Below, piece after piece: positions 16,864 to 25,212 of a stretch of DNA of 42,527 bases (position 1 is its first letter; the number at the start of each line of letters is the position of its first letter). Position numbers and translations under genes: made by a program. The DNA is from Opitutaceae bacterium (GTDB lineage Bacteria > Verrucomicrobiota > Verrucomicrobiia > Opitutales > Opitutaceae): assembly GCA_002694885.1 (NCBI GenBank), contig NZNM01000163.1:7254-49780 (forward strand). The letters are read 5' to 3'. The notes under the pieces were generated by a model. It saw nothing but the letters and a program-made list of their open reading frames with translations. It was not told the origin of the DNA and did not search any database.

Positions 16864-17146
16864 AGGAGATCGTGGTACCTAGAGTGCTTGAGAGATGACG
16901 ACAAGACCTGAGGGGAAATTTCTTTGGGCTGCTAGGGATGTAGGCAGTTCTGTAGAGGAAATGGGGAGGGGCAAAAGAGATAGCGATCTTTACGCCGGGC
17001 CCGTGAAACTCTTTTCGGTAAGGTTATCGAAAAGAGTTGATTGGTGGATGGATAGTTGGCCGGCGGAGCTGTGGGTAAATTGGTTGGTAAGTGATGCACG
17101 GTGTCACGTTATCGATTGGTTTTTATGAGGATTAAAGAGGTCGCGA

Positions 17147-17192
17147 CCGATCTCACTCCAACTCCCGCAAATGCGGGATAGGGCAGCGCAAG
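17147..17192 (-). repeat. Dispersed repeat module B (right copy, inverted)
   Basis: The reverse complement of the unit at 15223-15268, including the CCCGCA-AA-TGCGGG hairpin core, with a few differences. Confidence 0.65.
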
Positions 17193-17203
17193 CCGAGCAA
17201 CCC

Positions 17204-17270
17204 TAAATAGTAGAGCGTGCTTCTAGCCTGTTTTCTCTGTTTCTACGTACAGGCGGGATGCCTGCGCCAC
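17204..17270 (+). repeat. Dispersed repeat module A (right copy)
   Basis: A diverged copy of 15137-15203 in the same orientation, sharing GCTTCTAGCCTGTTTTCTCT and the palindrome GTACAGGC-GG-GATGCCTGC; here the trailing tetramer is CCAC instead of CTAC. Confidence 0.65.
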
Positions 17271-17416
17271 TTTTCGAATGGCTGCTTTGAGGGCGTCGGC
17301 TAACGATCACATCGTGCCCGTTCGGCTTCGGATTATTTTGAAATTATACGTGACGACGACCGAAATCGCCGCCTTAATGCCGCTTCCCAATCGTCCTTCC
17401 AATTAGACCTCCCCCT

Positions 17417-18748
17417 ATGAACGAAATTCAAGAAGCCCCTACAACCTTCAACGGCATTCGCAAGCAACTCGGACCCGGTTTGATCATATCGGCTAACATT
17501 GTTGGCTCCGGCGAGTTGATTGTGACCACCAAATTGGGGGCTGATGTGGGCTTCATCATGCTTTGGTTCATCATCCTCGGGTGTTTGATCAAGGTCTTCG
17601 TGCAACTGGAGTTGGGACGCTACGCGATATCCAAGAGGAAGACGACCTTGGAAGCTCTGAACACTGTTCCCGGTCCGAAGCTGGTGGTCTCGTGGCTAGT
17701 GTGGATTTGGACTCTGATGTATGCTGCCATCTTTTTCCCGCTCTCAGGAATGGTGGGCGGCCTGGCCCAGGTATTCAATCTGGCGGGCTCGGATCTTTCG
17801 CATACGGTACTGGCGATTCTGATAACTGGATCGTGCGCGATCTTGTTATACGTGGGTCGTTATAAGTTCATCCAGAACTTCTCTTCGATCATGATCGCCT
17901 CTTTTACGGTGTTCACGGTCTTCGCTGTTTTCTCACTCTACTGGACCCAGTATGGGGTTACCGGAAGTCAAATCGCTGAAGGCCTGAGCTTCCGCTTGCC
18001 GAAAGAGTTTCTGATCGCTTTCGCGGCATTCGGCGTGATCGGAGTGGGAGCCTCGGAGTTGATCGTCTACCCCTATTGGTGCTTGGAAAAAGGATACGGC
18101 AAGTACGTGGGTCCAGACGATGGATCGGAAGCGTGGATCAAGCGAGCTCAGGGATGGATTCGGGTGATGAAGTACGATGCCATGCTCTCGCTGGTAATCT
18201 ACACGGGAGCGACAGTTGCCTTCTACCTGCTGGGAGCGGCGGTTCTACATGGGCGAGGGATTCCGGTGGAGAATGACAACCTTATGGTCAATCTTTCCAA
18301 TATTTACAGCACCTCGTTCGGGGATGTGGGCTTGTGGGTCTTCGTCGTTGGGGCTATGGCTGTGCTCTATTCCACCGTATTCGTGGCCACTGCGTCCAAC
18401 AGCCGCTTGGGAGTGGATTTTCTCAATTTGCTGGGTATCCTTAAATGCGATACGGAAGAGAAGAGAAAGAACGCAGTCCGGATCGCCTGCGTCGTTCTCC
18501 CGGCCCTGTTCTGCATATTCTATCTTTCCGTGGGCAAGCCCGTGACGCTAGTGGCAGTGGGAGCGGTAGCCCAAGCGCTCATGCTACCATTTGTCAGTAT
18601 GGCCGCTCTATACTTCTTGTATTATCAAACCCACGAACAGCTCAGGCCTAAAGCGAGCTGGATATTTGGCCTATGGATATCCGCGATAGCGATGACTGCT
18701 GTGGGATTTTATCAAGTGTGGCGGGAATTCGGGAATTGGTTTGGCTGA
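17417..18748 (+). CDS. Nramp-superfamily transporter lacking canonical metal-site motifs
   Basis: A 443-residue protein with about 11 hydrophobic segments and the Nramp-type opening GPGLIISANIVGSGELIVTT. Classical Nramp Mn/Fe transporters have DPGN in helix 1 and an MPH motif in helix 6. Here the helix 1 position reads NIVGSGEL and helix 6 reads FGVIGVGASELIVYPYW. The metal-binding Asp, Asn and Met are therefore not visible, and the substrate is uncertain. It begins 11 bp after the motif ACCTCCCCCT, with no good Shine-Dalgarno. It lies divergent from the sulfatase and upstream of exported sugar-acid enzymes, so a carboxylate or sugar-acid substrate is possible but speculative. The fold assignment is fairly sure; the metal role is not. 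Confidence 0.72.
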   Translation: MNEIQEAPTTFNGIRKQLGPGLIISANIVGSGELIVTTKLGADVGFIMLWFIILGCLIKVFVQLELGRYAISKRKTTLEALNTVPGPKLVVSWLVWIWTLMYAAIFFPLSGMVGGLAQVFNLAGSDLSHTVLAILITGSCAILLYVGRYKFIQNFSSIMIASFTVFTVFAVFSLYWTQYGVTGSQIAEGLSFRLPKEFLIAFAAFGVIGVGASELIVYPYWCLEKGYGKYVGPDDGSEAWIKRAQGWIRVMKYDAMLSLVIYTGATVAFYLLGAAVLHGRGIPVENDNLMVNLSNIYSTSFGDVGLWVFVVGAMAVLYSTVFVATASNSRLGVDFLNLLGILKCDTEEKRKNAVRIACVVLPALFCIFYLSVGKPVTLVAVGAVAQALMLPFVSMAALYFLYYQTHEQLRPKASWIFGLWISAIAMTAVGFYQVWREFGNWFG

Positions 18749-18772
18749 TAATGAGTCGAATTGCCCTAAGTG

Positions 18773-18898
18773 GTAGGGCTGACTGTCCCTAGTCAGCCGA
18801 ATGAAGAAAAGTTTACCGACACGGCTGACTTGGGATCAGTCTTCGTACCGCAATCGCGGTACTACGCCCGACGGGCAGTCAGCCCTGTCATCCTCTAG
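18773..18898. repeat. Composite of three REP-like palindromes
   Basis: Unit one: GTAG (18773-18776), then GGCTGACTG-TCCC-TAGTCAGCC (18777-18798). Unit two: GTACCGC-AATC-GCGGTAC (18845-18862) followed by CTAC, i.e. GTAG on the minus strand. Unit three is a partial inverted copy of unit one near 18876-18896 (CAGTCAGCCCTG). The arrangement resembles BIME clusters formed by paired REPs. It fills the gap after the transporter gene. Confidence 0.6.
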
Positions 18899-18979
18899 GG
18901 AACCGAAGCGGTTTCGTAAGACGTATTTAGAATACGCTAGTCTCTAGAGCGCAGTTGTGGTAGCTATGCCGTTTTCCCT

Positions 18980-20095
18980 ATGAAGAAAGCTATATCCCGA
19001 AGAAGCTGTTTGAAATCGCTTGGCGGTTTGGCAGCTGCTCCTCTTTTGTCTTCGTTATCGTTTCCCAACATATTGAGGGCTCAGTCTGGCGATTGGCCGA
19101 TCATGGAGGGCCCAGACACGCCCAAGCTTTGTCTTGGCATTTCACGAGATGCGGATCCGGCCCGCATGCGGATGGTGAAGCAGCTCGGTGTGGATCATGT
19201 TTTGGTTGGCGGTCCGAAAATCCCATGGCAAGAGAGCGAGCTGAGGGAGATCATGGCTCGCTTCGAGGCCAATGGACTGAAAGTGATCAACATGATGATT
19301 GGCGGCTTCCCAAATGCCATTTATGGGCGAGAGGGTCGGGACGAGGAGATCGAGAATATCCAGAAGTCGCTCCGAGCGGCTGGAAGAGCTGGCTTGCCCG
19401 TTGTGGAGTACAACTTCTATGCCCACCGGTTGACGGAAGGCTACTACTATGTCGAGGGCCGTGGGGGAGCAGGCTATACTGGATACAAATATGAAAACGT
19501 GAAGGATCTTCCGCCCATTCCAGAGAAGGGGGCGCATCGAGCGGAAGACTTGTGGGCGAATTTGACTTACCTACTGAAAGCGATTATTCCAGTCGCAGAG
19601 GAATCCAATGTCAGAATGGCCTTGCATCCCAATGACCCGCCGGTGCCCGAGAGTCGGGGCAACGAGCAGATCGTGGCCACCTTTGACGATTGGAAGCGGT
19701 TGTTGGATATCGTCGATAGTCCATCGAACGGCATGACTTACCACAGTGGCGTGACAACGGAAATCGATGTGGACGCTGTCGAAGTTTGCAAGTACATGGG
19801 AGAACGGGACCGCATCAACCATGTGCATTATCGTAATGTTGTTGTGCATACACCGGTGGTGGATTACGTGGAAACGTTTCCGGACGACGGCGAGACCGAC
19901 ATGTTCGCGGTGATGAAGGAGCTCGTTAACCAGAATTACAACCTAGGCATCTATCCGGAGCACCCGCGCTTGCTGGACTACGATCGAGGTAATCCTTACA
20001 CCACTTCGCAGTATCCAGGCGGCGGTGGTTATGCGGGGTACGCATACAATGTGGCTTATTCTCGGGCGATGCTGCAGGCGGCCTTAGGACAATAG
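18980..20095 (+). CDS. Tat-exported mannonate dehydratase-like TIM-barrel protein
   Basis: A 371-residue protein. The N-terminus has a twin-arginine motif (SRRSCLK, residues 6-12) followed by a hydrophobic segment (LGGLAAAPLLSSLSF) and a probable ...LRAQS cleavage region. The mature part resembles UxuA mannonate dehydratase / xylose-isomerase-like barrels: VRMALHPNDPPVP, GMTYHSGVTTEI, RINHVHYRNVVVH and FPDDGETDMFAVMKEL. UxuA converts D-mannonate to 2-keto-3-deoxygluconate in the cytoplasm, but here the signal indicates export of a folded enzyme. The next gene begins about 20 bp later, an RraA-like protein with a Sec signal, so the two probably form an operon. Substrate could be another aldonic acid; the family is well supported. 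Confidence 0.85.
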   Translation: MKKAISRRSCLKSLGGLAAAPLLSSLSFPNILRAQSGDWPIMEGPDTPKLCLGISRDADPARMRMVKQLGVDHVLVGGPKIPWQESELREIMARFEANGLKVINMMIGGFPNAIYGREGRDEEIENIQKSLRAAGRAGLPVVEYNFYAHRLTEGYYYVEGRGGAGYTGYKYENVKDLPPIPEKGAHRAEDLWANLTYLLKAIIPVAEESNVRMALHPNDPPVPESRGNEQIVATFDDWKRLLDIVDSPSNGMTYHSGVTTEIDVDAVEVCKYMGERDRINHVHYRNVVVHTPVVDYVETFPDDGETDMFAVMKELVNQNYNLGIYPEHPRLLDYDRGNPYTTSQYPGGGGYAGYAYNVAYSRAMLQAALGQ

Positions 20096-20114
20096 ATTAC
20101 AATCGTTTTTGAAT

Positions 20115-21041
20115 ATGAAAATTCACCAGTCCATTTTTGGTCTTTCGGTCCTAGCGACCTCAGTATTACTCTGCTCGACTCTTGAAGCCCAGTTGTCCGG
20201 ATTCTCCAAAGAGGATTTGATCAAGTACACTGCGGATTCGCCTTTCGAGCGTTTTGAGGACGGACGACCCAAAGTGCCGGATCGCTACATCGATGCTCTT
20301 CGGAATTCGTCATCAGAAATGGTTTACGGACCCCTCAGGCGCGCGGGCTTTCCAAACCAATGGGTTGATGGCTGGAAACTCCTGCAGCCTGACAAGAAGC
20401 TTGTGGGAAGGGTGTTTACCGCTCAGTTCATGCCGACCAGGCCGGATGTTAATGACGTCATTGAGGAAGAAGCCAATGCCGATGGGAGCAACGTTCGTAA
20501 CAACCAGCGAGTCATCAACAGACTGCAACCCGGCGATGTGCTAGTCGTCGATCTATTCGGAAAGATAGCGAACGGCACGTTTGTGGGCGACAATTTGGCG
20601 GCCGCGGTTTTCGCTGCATCAGGAAACGGATTCGTGATCGATGGCGCGGCCCGCGACTTGGATGGCATTATCCCTCAAGGTATGCCTGGGTATGTTCGAG
20701 GGTTCCATGTAAGCGCCTTGGCGGATGTTATGCTCACGGGCGTGAACGTGCCCGTTCAGATTGGTCACACAACGGTAATGCCGGGTGATGTGGCGCTTGG
20801 CGACCGAGAAGGGCTGACCTTTATTCCTGCCAGTGTGGTGGCGGATGTGGCTCGATCATCCAAGTTGACGGAATTGCACGACGTTTGGACGAAGGCTAAA
20901 TTCGCTACGGGAAAGTACAAAGCGAGTGACCTGTATCCAAGCCCTAAGGACCCGGTCTTGAAAAAGGAGTACGAGGAATGGCGGAACGCGGAGTTGGAGA
21001 AGCTTGGCATGGAACCGCAGCCATCAGATGATGGGAAGTAG
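20115..21041 (+). CDS. Exported RraA-family protein (aldolase/demethylmenaquinone-methyltransferase-like fold)
   Basis: From ATG at 20115 (MKIHQSIFGLSVLATSVLLC) the protein has a Sec signal ending near LEAQ and a mature RraA-like domain. VGRVFTAQFMPTRPDVND, LQPGDVLVVDLFGKIANGTFVGD and GFVIDGAARDLDGI are the typical strands and the Gly-Asp ... Arg-Asp metal/substrate site of the RraA/HMG-CHA aldolase family. RNase E regulation is unlikely; related enzymes in catabolic clusters act as aldolases or decarboxylases on keto-acids. About 60 C-terminal residues are polar and charged. It is preceded closely by the Tat-exported UxuA-like gene, suggesting a paired periplasmic function. A TTG 6 bp upstream is a weaker alternative start. 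Confidence 0.82.
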   Translation: MKIHQSIFGLSVLATSVLLCSTLEAQLSGFSKEDLIKYTADSPFERFEDGRPKVPDRYIDALRNSSSEMVYGPLRRAGFPNQWVDGWKLLQPDKKLVGRVFTAQFMPTRPDVNDVIEEEANADGSNVRNNQRVINRLQPGDVLVVDLFGKIANGTFVGDNLAAAVFAASGNGFVIDGAARDLDGIIPQGMPGYVRGFHVSALADVMLTGVNVPVQIGHTTVMPGDVALGDREGLTFIPASVVADVARSSKLTELHDVWTKAKFATGKYKASDLYPSPKDPVLKKEYEEWRNAELEKLGMEPQPSDDGK

Positions 21042-21070
21042 ATTCGAGTCAACTTAAGTTGAAGTGGACC

Positions 21071-21150
21071 GTAGGAGCGGCCCACGCCATGCGGGGCCGC
21101 GATAGTTACACAATAACCCTAGTACAATCGCGGCGTAAAACCGCTCCTAC
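21071..21150. repeat. BIME-like inverted pair of GTAGGAGCGG palindromes
   Basis: GTAGGAGCGGCCC (21071 rightward) with GGGCCGCGA downstream forms the first hairpin. A second unit on the opposite strand starts GTAGGAGCGG at 21150 and runs leftward to CGCCGCGAT. The two units face each other, as in BIMEs. The sequence strongly resembles GTAGGAGCGGC-type REPs of other bacteria. It lies in the 3' gap between the convergent RraA-like and beta-lactamase-like genes and may influence both mRNA ends. Confidence 0.75.
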
Positions 21151-21314
21151 AGCCCATTAAAAACCGCGTATATTTTGAGTGGTTTAGATAAGCTGACGCC
21201 AATACGCAGCCGCGGGAGCGAGCTACACCTTTGTCAACCTATGCAAAAGTTGGAACGCGACAGCCTGCCTCGCCGTAGCTGAACGAAGGCTGATCCTCCC
21301 TACTTTCAAAGACC

Positions 21315-22475
21315 CTAGTATCCTACCGCTTCCGCAGCGATCGTGCCTAACCGTTTGCGTAGGGGAACGACATTGCCATTGCCATCCGGGTGAATACGGT
21401 TGCTCATGAAAATGACGAAAGTGTTGGAAGCGGGATCGATCCATATACTAGGACCGGTGAAGCCGGTGTGGCCAAACCCGCCGATCGGGAAGATCTCGCC
21501 CCGCTGGCTGGAATAGCTGCTGTTGATGTCCCACCCCAAGCCGCGCAGGGAGTCGACTGCCGAGGGTGACTGAACGGAAGTCATTAGGCGAACGGTTTCG
21601 GGCTGGAGAAAACGAACTCCGTCCAATTCGCCCTGGTTGAGAATCATACGGCAGTAACGGGCCAAGTCGGCAGCGGTTGTGAACATGCCCGCATGGCCAT
21701 GAACGCCTCCCGTCCGGCGGCAAATGGGATTGTTGGGCGTACATCGTTGCATCTTACCGTCCCACCATTTGGTTGGGGCAGTACGGTATCTAAGATCTGG
21801 CGACGGCAGGTACCCGGTATCTTTCATGCCCAAAGGCAGAAAAACGGACTCGCGAGTGAAGTCTTCCAAGTGCTTGCCTGTCACTTGCTGGATAATTTCT
21901 CCAAGCAAAATGAAATTGATGTCACTGTAGATAAATCCTGTTCCGGGAGGATGGCGAACTTCTTCGGCTTTAGCCAGAGTGATAGCCATTTCATAGCCAG
22001 CCCAATCTTTGGATACACCATCTATCTCGATCGTCAGGGGAATACCAGGGTTTAGTCCGGAAGTATGGGTCATCAAGTGGCGGATAGTAATGGCCTCCTT
22101 GCCCTGGTTGTCGAAGTCGTCGAGATAGGTCGAGACGAGGGCATCAATTTCGATCATACCTTGTTCGACGAGCAGCATGATGGCGGGAGTGGTCGCGACC
22201 ACTTTGGTCAGGGAAGCAGAGTCGTAAATCGCGTCGATTCGAGCCGGTATTCTATCGGGTTCCAGAGACATATGGCCGTAGACATTGGCGTAAGTTTGAC
22301 CGTGCTTCTCGAGCCAGAAGACGGCCCCCGGGGTTAGTTCCTTGGCGATCGCCGTTTCGATCGCTTCGTCGATCTCTTGGAGCTTCTGATGGTCGAAGGC
22401 GAGGGCGGCGCTCGTGAGAAAGGTGGCGATCGTGCTGATGAGAATTGGATTGGGGGCCCTCATAGGAAGATTCAC
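21315..22475 (-). CDS. Secreted serine hydrolase, beta-lactamase/esterase fold (class C-like)
   Basis: About 386 residues with a Sec signal (NPILISTIATFLTSAALAF). Catalytic motifs: SLTK at Ser88-Lys91 (SxxK), YSD at ~183-185 (YxN equivalent), and HTGFTG near residue 336 as the KTG-type box. HLMTHTSGL and GHAGMFTTAADLARY are also family features. Such proteins include esterases, D-aminopeptidases and class C beta-lactamases; the motifs do not distinguish these. The GTG at 22475 is preferred because AAGGA lies 7 bases upstream, whereas the ATG four codons later has no ribosome site. It is convergent with the catabolic pair and probably periplasmic. Confidence 0.87.
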   Translation of the reverse strand: MNLPMRAPNPILISTIATFLTSAALAFDHQKLQEIDEAIETAIAKELTPGAVFWLEKHGQTYANVYGHMSLEPDRIPARIDAIYDSASLTKVVATTPAIMLLVEQGMIEIDALVSTYLDDFDNQGKEAITIRHLMTHTSGLNPGIPLTIEIDGVSKDWAGYEMAITLAKAEEVRHPPGTGFIYSDINFILLGEIIQQVTGKHLEDFTRESVFLPLGMKDTGYLPSPDLRYRTAPTKWWDGKMQRCTPNNPICRRTGGVHGHAGMFTTAADLARYCRMILNQGELDGVRFLQPETVRLMTSVQSPSAVDSLRGLGWDINSSYSSQRGEIFPIGGFGHTGFTGPSIWIDPASNTFVIFMSNRIHPDGNGNVVPLRKRLGTIAAEAVGY

Positions 22476-22883
22476 GCATTATCCTTTGCATATCGGTCAT
22501 CGCAAGCAGCGAAATGGCTAATGTCCTGAGTTGATTCTGGGTTGGAAGAGTTGATCAAGGGACGGGTAGGTAGGACTAATTTTAAGTCCTTGTTACGTGT
22601 ACTATGAGTGAAGTTGCATCGGGAATGAGGAGTTTTCGGCTCCTACAGTAGATGCTTTTGCAGTTTGGCGGAAACGTGGCACAGAGTCCTTTTATTGGAG
22701 CAAAATGGACCTTAAAGGTTAAAAGGTATCTTCGGGGTCCAACGGGAATTCAAACTTGCCAGACCCCTACTGTGACTCGTGTGGCATCGCTCGAACCGAG
22801 CCCAATAATATAGTGATGTCGTAGGCCTAGCGCTTGCGCTACGCCGCGTAATTCAATTTCTTATCGCTCTTTAGTTTATTCAG
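22476..22883. other. Divergent intergenic region
   Basis: About 400 bp between the beta-lactamase-like and dioxygenase genes. It has a short palindrome-like piece around 22628-22646 (GGAGTTTTCGGCTCC then TAC) resembling the GTAG palindromes, and no recognisable gene. Confidence 0.5.
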
Positions 22884-23792
22884 GTGAAGATGCTGTCAGG
22901 AGAAGGGGTTTGGAAAGGGGAGGACTTAGCAAGTCGAATGGATTGGCGAAGGTGGTATGATGAACTCGACCCTGCCACGATTCGAGAAATGCTGGAGTCT
23001 GGCCCTGGAGCCTTGATGTTGAGAGGGTTCCCTGTTGGGCAGTACGGTTGCGATTGGGCGCGGGCTGCATTTCAAGAATGGTGCTCTCAGCTAGGAACGC
23101 TGCTTTCCCAGAATGAAAAAGGGGAAACTGTATTCGATGTAGCGAATGCTGGATTCAGGGATAGCGATCCTCGTATGCGCGGGCCAAATACTAACAAAAA
23201 ATTGTCGTTTCACACGGATCGCTGCGATGTCATCGCTTTTCTCTGCTGGCGACAAGCTCGGGTAGGAGGCGAGAACGAGCTAGTAAGCTCCATGCATCTT
23301 TACAATGAGATCGGAGAGCGCCGCCCCGATCTTTTGGAAACATTGATGCAGCCGTTTGTCTACAAGCGGCACACAGTGGATTTGGGCAATGCACTGCCCT
23401 GCTGCGAGCAGCCTGTCTTTTCCTTTCAGGATGGCTATTTTGCCTGCAGCTTTCTTCGTGTACTGATCGATCGGGCCCACGCCGATCCAGAGCTTCCCGA
23501 TTTAAGTCCGAAGCAGATCGAAGCCTTGGATTTTCTGGAAGGAGTAGCCAATGAGCCGGGCCAATCTATCCGCTTCCTGCAACAGCCGGGGGATATTTTG
23601 TTGCTGAACAATTGGACTACGCTTCATCGGCGAACGGCCTTCGAGGATTACGATAATCGGGAGGAAAGACGTCGCCTATTCCGGATATGGCTAAGCATGC
23701 CCAATAGCCGCCCCATCGACTCCCGGTTCGAGGCAAACTTCGGAGCTACCGGGGCCGGCGAATTGCGCGGCGGGTTCCGAGCCGGTGGCTGA
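22884..23792 (+). CDS. TauD/TfdA-family Fe(II)/2-oxoglutarate dioxygenase
   Basis: A 302-residue protein with the facial-triad HxD in LSFHTDRCDVIAFLC (His110, Asp112), the distal His in NNWTTLHRRTAF (~248) and the 2-oxoglutarate Arg in RRRLFRIWLSMPNSRPI. GPGALMLRGFPV near residue 41 is a typical early strand. Members hydroxylate substrates such as taurine, gamma-butyrobetaine-like amines or amino acids, using O2 and 2-oxoglutarate; the substrate here cannot be specified. The predicted start is GTG at 22884; ATG at 22890 is as plausible. No clear operon partners. A long imperfect hairpin follows immediately. Confidence 0.87.
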   Translation: MKMLSGEGVWKGEDLASRMDWRRWYDELDPATIREMLESGPGALMLRGFPVGQYGCDWARAAFQEWCSQLGTLLSQNEKGETVFDVANAGFRDSDPRMRGPNTNKKLSFHTDRCDVIAFLCWRQARVGGENELVSSMHLYNEIGERRPDLLETLMQPFVYKRHTVDLGNALPCCEQPVFSFQDGYFACSFLRVLIDRAHADPELPDLSPKQIEALDFLEGVANEPGQSIRFLQQPGDILLLNNWTTLHRRTAFEDYDNREERRRLFRIWLSMPNSRPIDSRFEANFGATGAGELRGGFRAGG

Positions 23793-23794
23793 TA

Positions 23795-23851
23795 AAGCCC
23801 TAGCAAATTGAGATGCAAAAGGATTCCGGGCTTCTCGATTTGCGAGGGCTT
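23795..23851. repeat. Long imperfect hairpin after the dioxygenase gene
   Basis: Arms AAGCCCTAGCAAATTGAGA (23795-23813) and TCTCGATTTGCGAGGGCTT (23833-23851) pair over 17 bp with two mismatches around a 19-nt loop. There is no following U-run on either strand, so it is not a classical terminator. It starts within a few bases of the stop codon. Confidence 0.6.
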
Positions 23852-24029
23852 ATGGGTAGCCGCTCCAGTTTCTAGCATGCGGAAATCCGCTGAACTGGTC
23901 TGGAAGCGCTTATTTCAATCCCGAATATTGCGGATAAGCGATTTGGGGGGATCTACCTACTGACTCCGTAGTGGACCTTATCGGCATTGTAGATCTCGCT
24001 CAATTTCCCGCGTAGAACTTCATTGGCTT

Positions 24030-25058
24030 ATGCAAGCGTCGAATACCCGCGGTATGATAATTGAAACATTATTACATCGCTCATTGAATAGTGGATCACT
24101 CTCTGTAACTTTTATCAGGAATTTCACTCAATGGAAAACCTTATGGGTTCGCTATCTCATGATGGTCTTGGGTGTAGTGGCTTTGGAAAAGGCGTTAGGA
24201 GCGGAAGCAAACTTATCTTGGAATGATAACTCTAGCAATGAGTCGGGTTTTCGAATTGAAAGAAGCTCGGACGGACAAAGTTTTTCCCAGATAGCTACTG
24301 TCGACGTCAATACAACTACCTATTTCGATACAGGTTTACAGTCGAATACTACCTATTGGTACCGGGTGAATGCGTACAACGAGTATGGTGAATCTGGTTA
24401 CACAAACGTGGTCAGTTTAACCACAGAGCCGGATATTAACGAGCCTCCGACGATAGGCACGATTTCGGATCAATCCGCAGATGCAGACTCAGGCTCGAGC
24501 GAGGCAATCGCGTTCACGATCAGCGACCCGGAAACGGATTCGAGTCAGCTTCTGCTGAGCGCTTCATCGTCCAATGAGTCGCTTATTTCGAATTCAGCAA
24601 TCCAGTTGACCAATGGCCAATCGGGTTCGAGTATTTCCTTTAGCCCGTCTCCTGGTCAAAGCGGATCTTCGGTCATTACGATTTACGTTACGGATGGCGT
24701 TAATACGGTGAGCGAGAGCTTCCAAGTTTCCGTTGAGCCGATGGCCTTGCTCTCAGTGGCGGAGCCTGCCGATGGATCGGACTATTATTTGGGCGAGTCC
24801 GTCGTGCTTTCTCCGTCATTTCTTGGTGGCGTGACCCCGGATAAGGTTTCGTATTATATCGATGGCGAGCTCGCAAGCGAGGTTACTCAGGAACCGTATT
24901 CGGGCGTCTTGCAACTGCCTCTGACAGGAACGCTACAATTGCAGATAGTCGCTGAGCTTCCCGGTGGCGGGCAACTCGTGTCCGATAGCGTGTCGGTCGA
25001 TGTGTTGGAAATTCCGAACCCGACGAATCTGATCGTTACCGAAGCGTCGGGAGGGTAG
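24030..25058 (+). CDS. Secreted FN3/Ig-like surface protein
   Basis: A 342-residue protein. A hydrophobic signal (RYLMMVLGVVALEKALGAEA) precedes a fibronectin type III domain (ANLSWNDNSSNESGFRIER through TTYWYRVNAYNEYGESGYTN). Then come a cadherin/Ig-like domain introduced by PPTIGTISDQS (Ser-rich, ~145-235) and a third beta-rich domain with VSYYIDGELASEV. The last residues, NPTNLIVTEASGG, resemble a linker into another FN3 repeat that is not present, so the protein may be truncated. Start choice is uncertain: the signal fits ATG at 24159 or the longer start. It is extracellular or cell-surface; adhesion or carbohydrate contact is typical for such architectures, but the partner is unknown. 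Confidence 0.72.
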   Translation: MQASNTRGMIIETLLHRSLNSGSLSVTFIRNFTQWKTLWVRYLMMVLGVVALEKALGAEANLSWNDNSSNESGFRIERSSDGQSFSQIATVDVNTTTYFDTGLQSNTTYWYRVNAYNEYGESGYTNVVSLTTEPDINEPPTIGTISDQSADADSGSSEAIAFTISDPETDSSQLLLSASSSNESLISNSAIQLTNGQSGSSISFSPSPGQSGSSVITIYVTDGVNTVSESFQVSVEPMALLSVAEPADGSDYYLGESVVLSPSFLGGVTPDKVSYYIDGELASEVTQEPYSGVLQLPLTGTLQLQIVAELPGGGQLVSDSVSVDVLEIPNPTNLIVTEASGG

Positions 25059-25212
25059 TCAGCGCTGGTTGAGATCGGGCCTCTCAAATCATATAGTAGC
25101 GTCTCTTAGCTTTATACCTGCAATCATAGAATTCGTTACGATGAGGTGACGATAGCCACGTTGACTTGAAGTAGGACGGTCCGCAGCTCTCATTGACAAT
25201 AGAGACGTTCTA

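Larger units (their letters stand above)
16864..17416. other. Divergent intergenic region with repeat copies
   Basis: This 550-bp gap between the sulfatase and transporter carries the right-hand copies of modules B and A (17147-17192 and 17204-17270). The open frame 16895-17128 has no family resemblance and is not accepted. No convincing promoter was seen. Confidence 0.55.

Noticed and set aside
15223-17270. Repeat copies around the sulfatase as ends of a transposon
   Set aside because: Module order and orientation do not give simple terminal inverted repeats, there is no transposase inside and no target duplication was seen.
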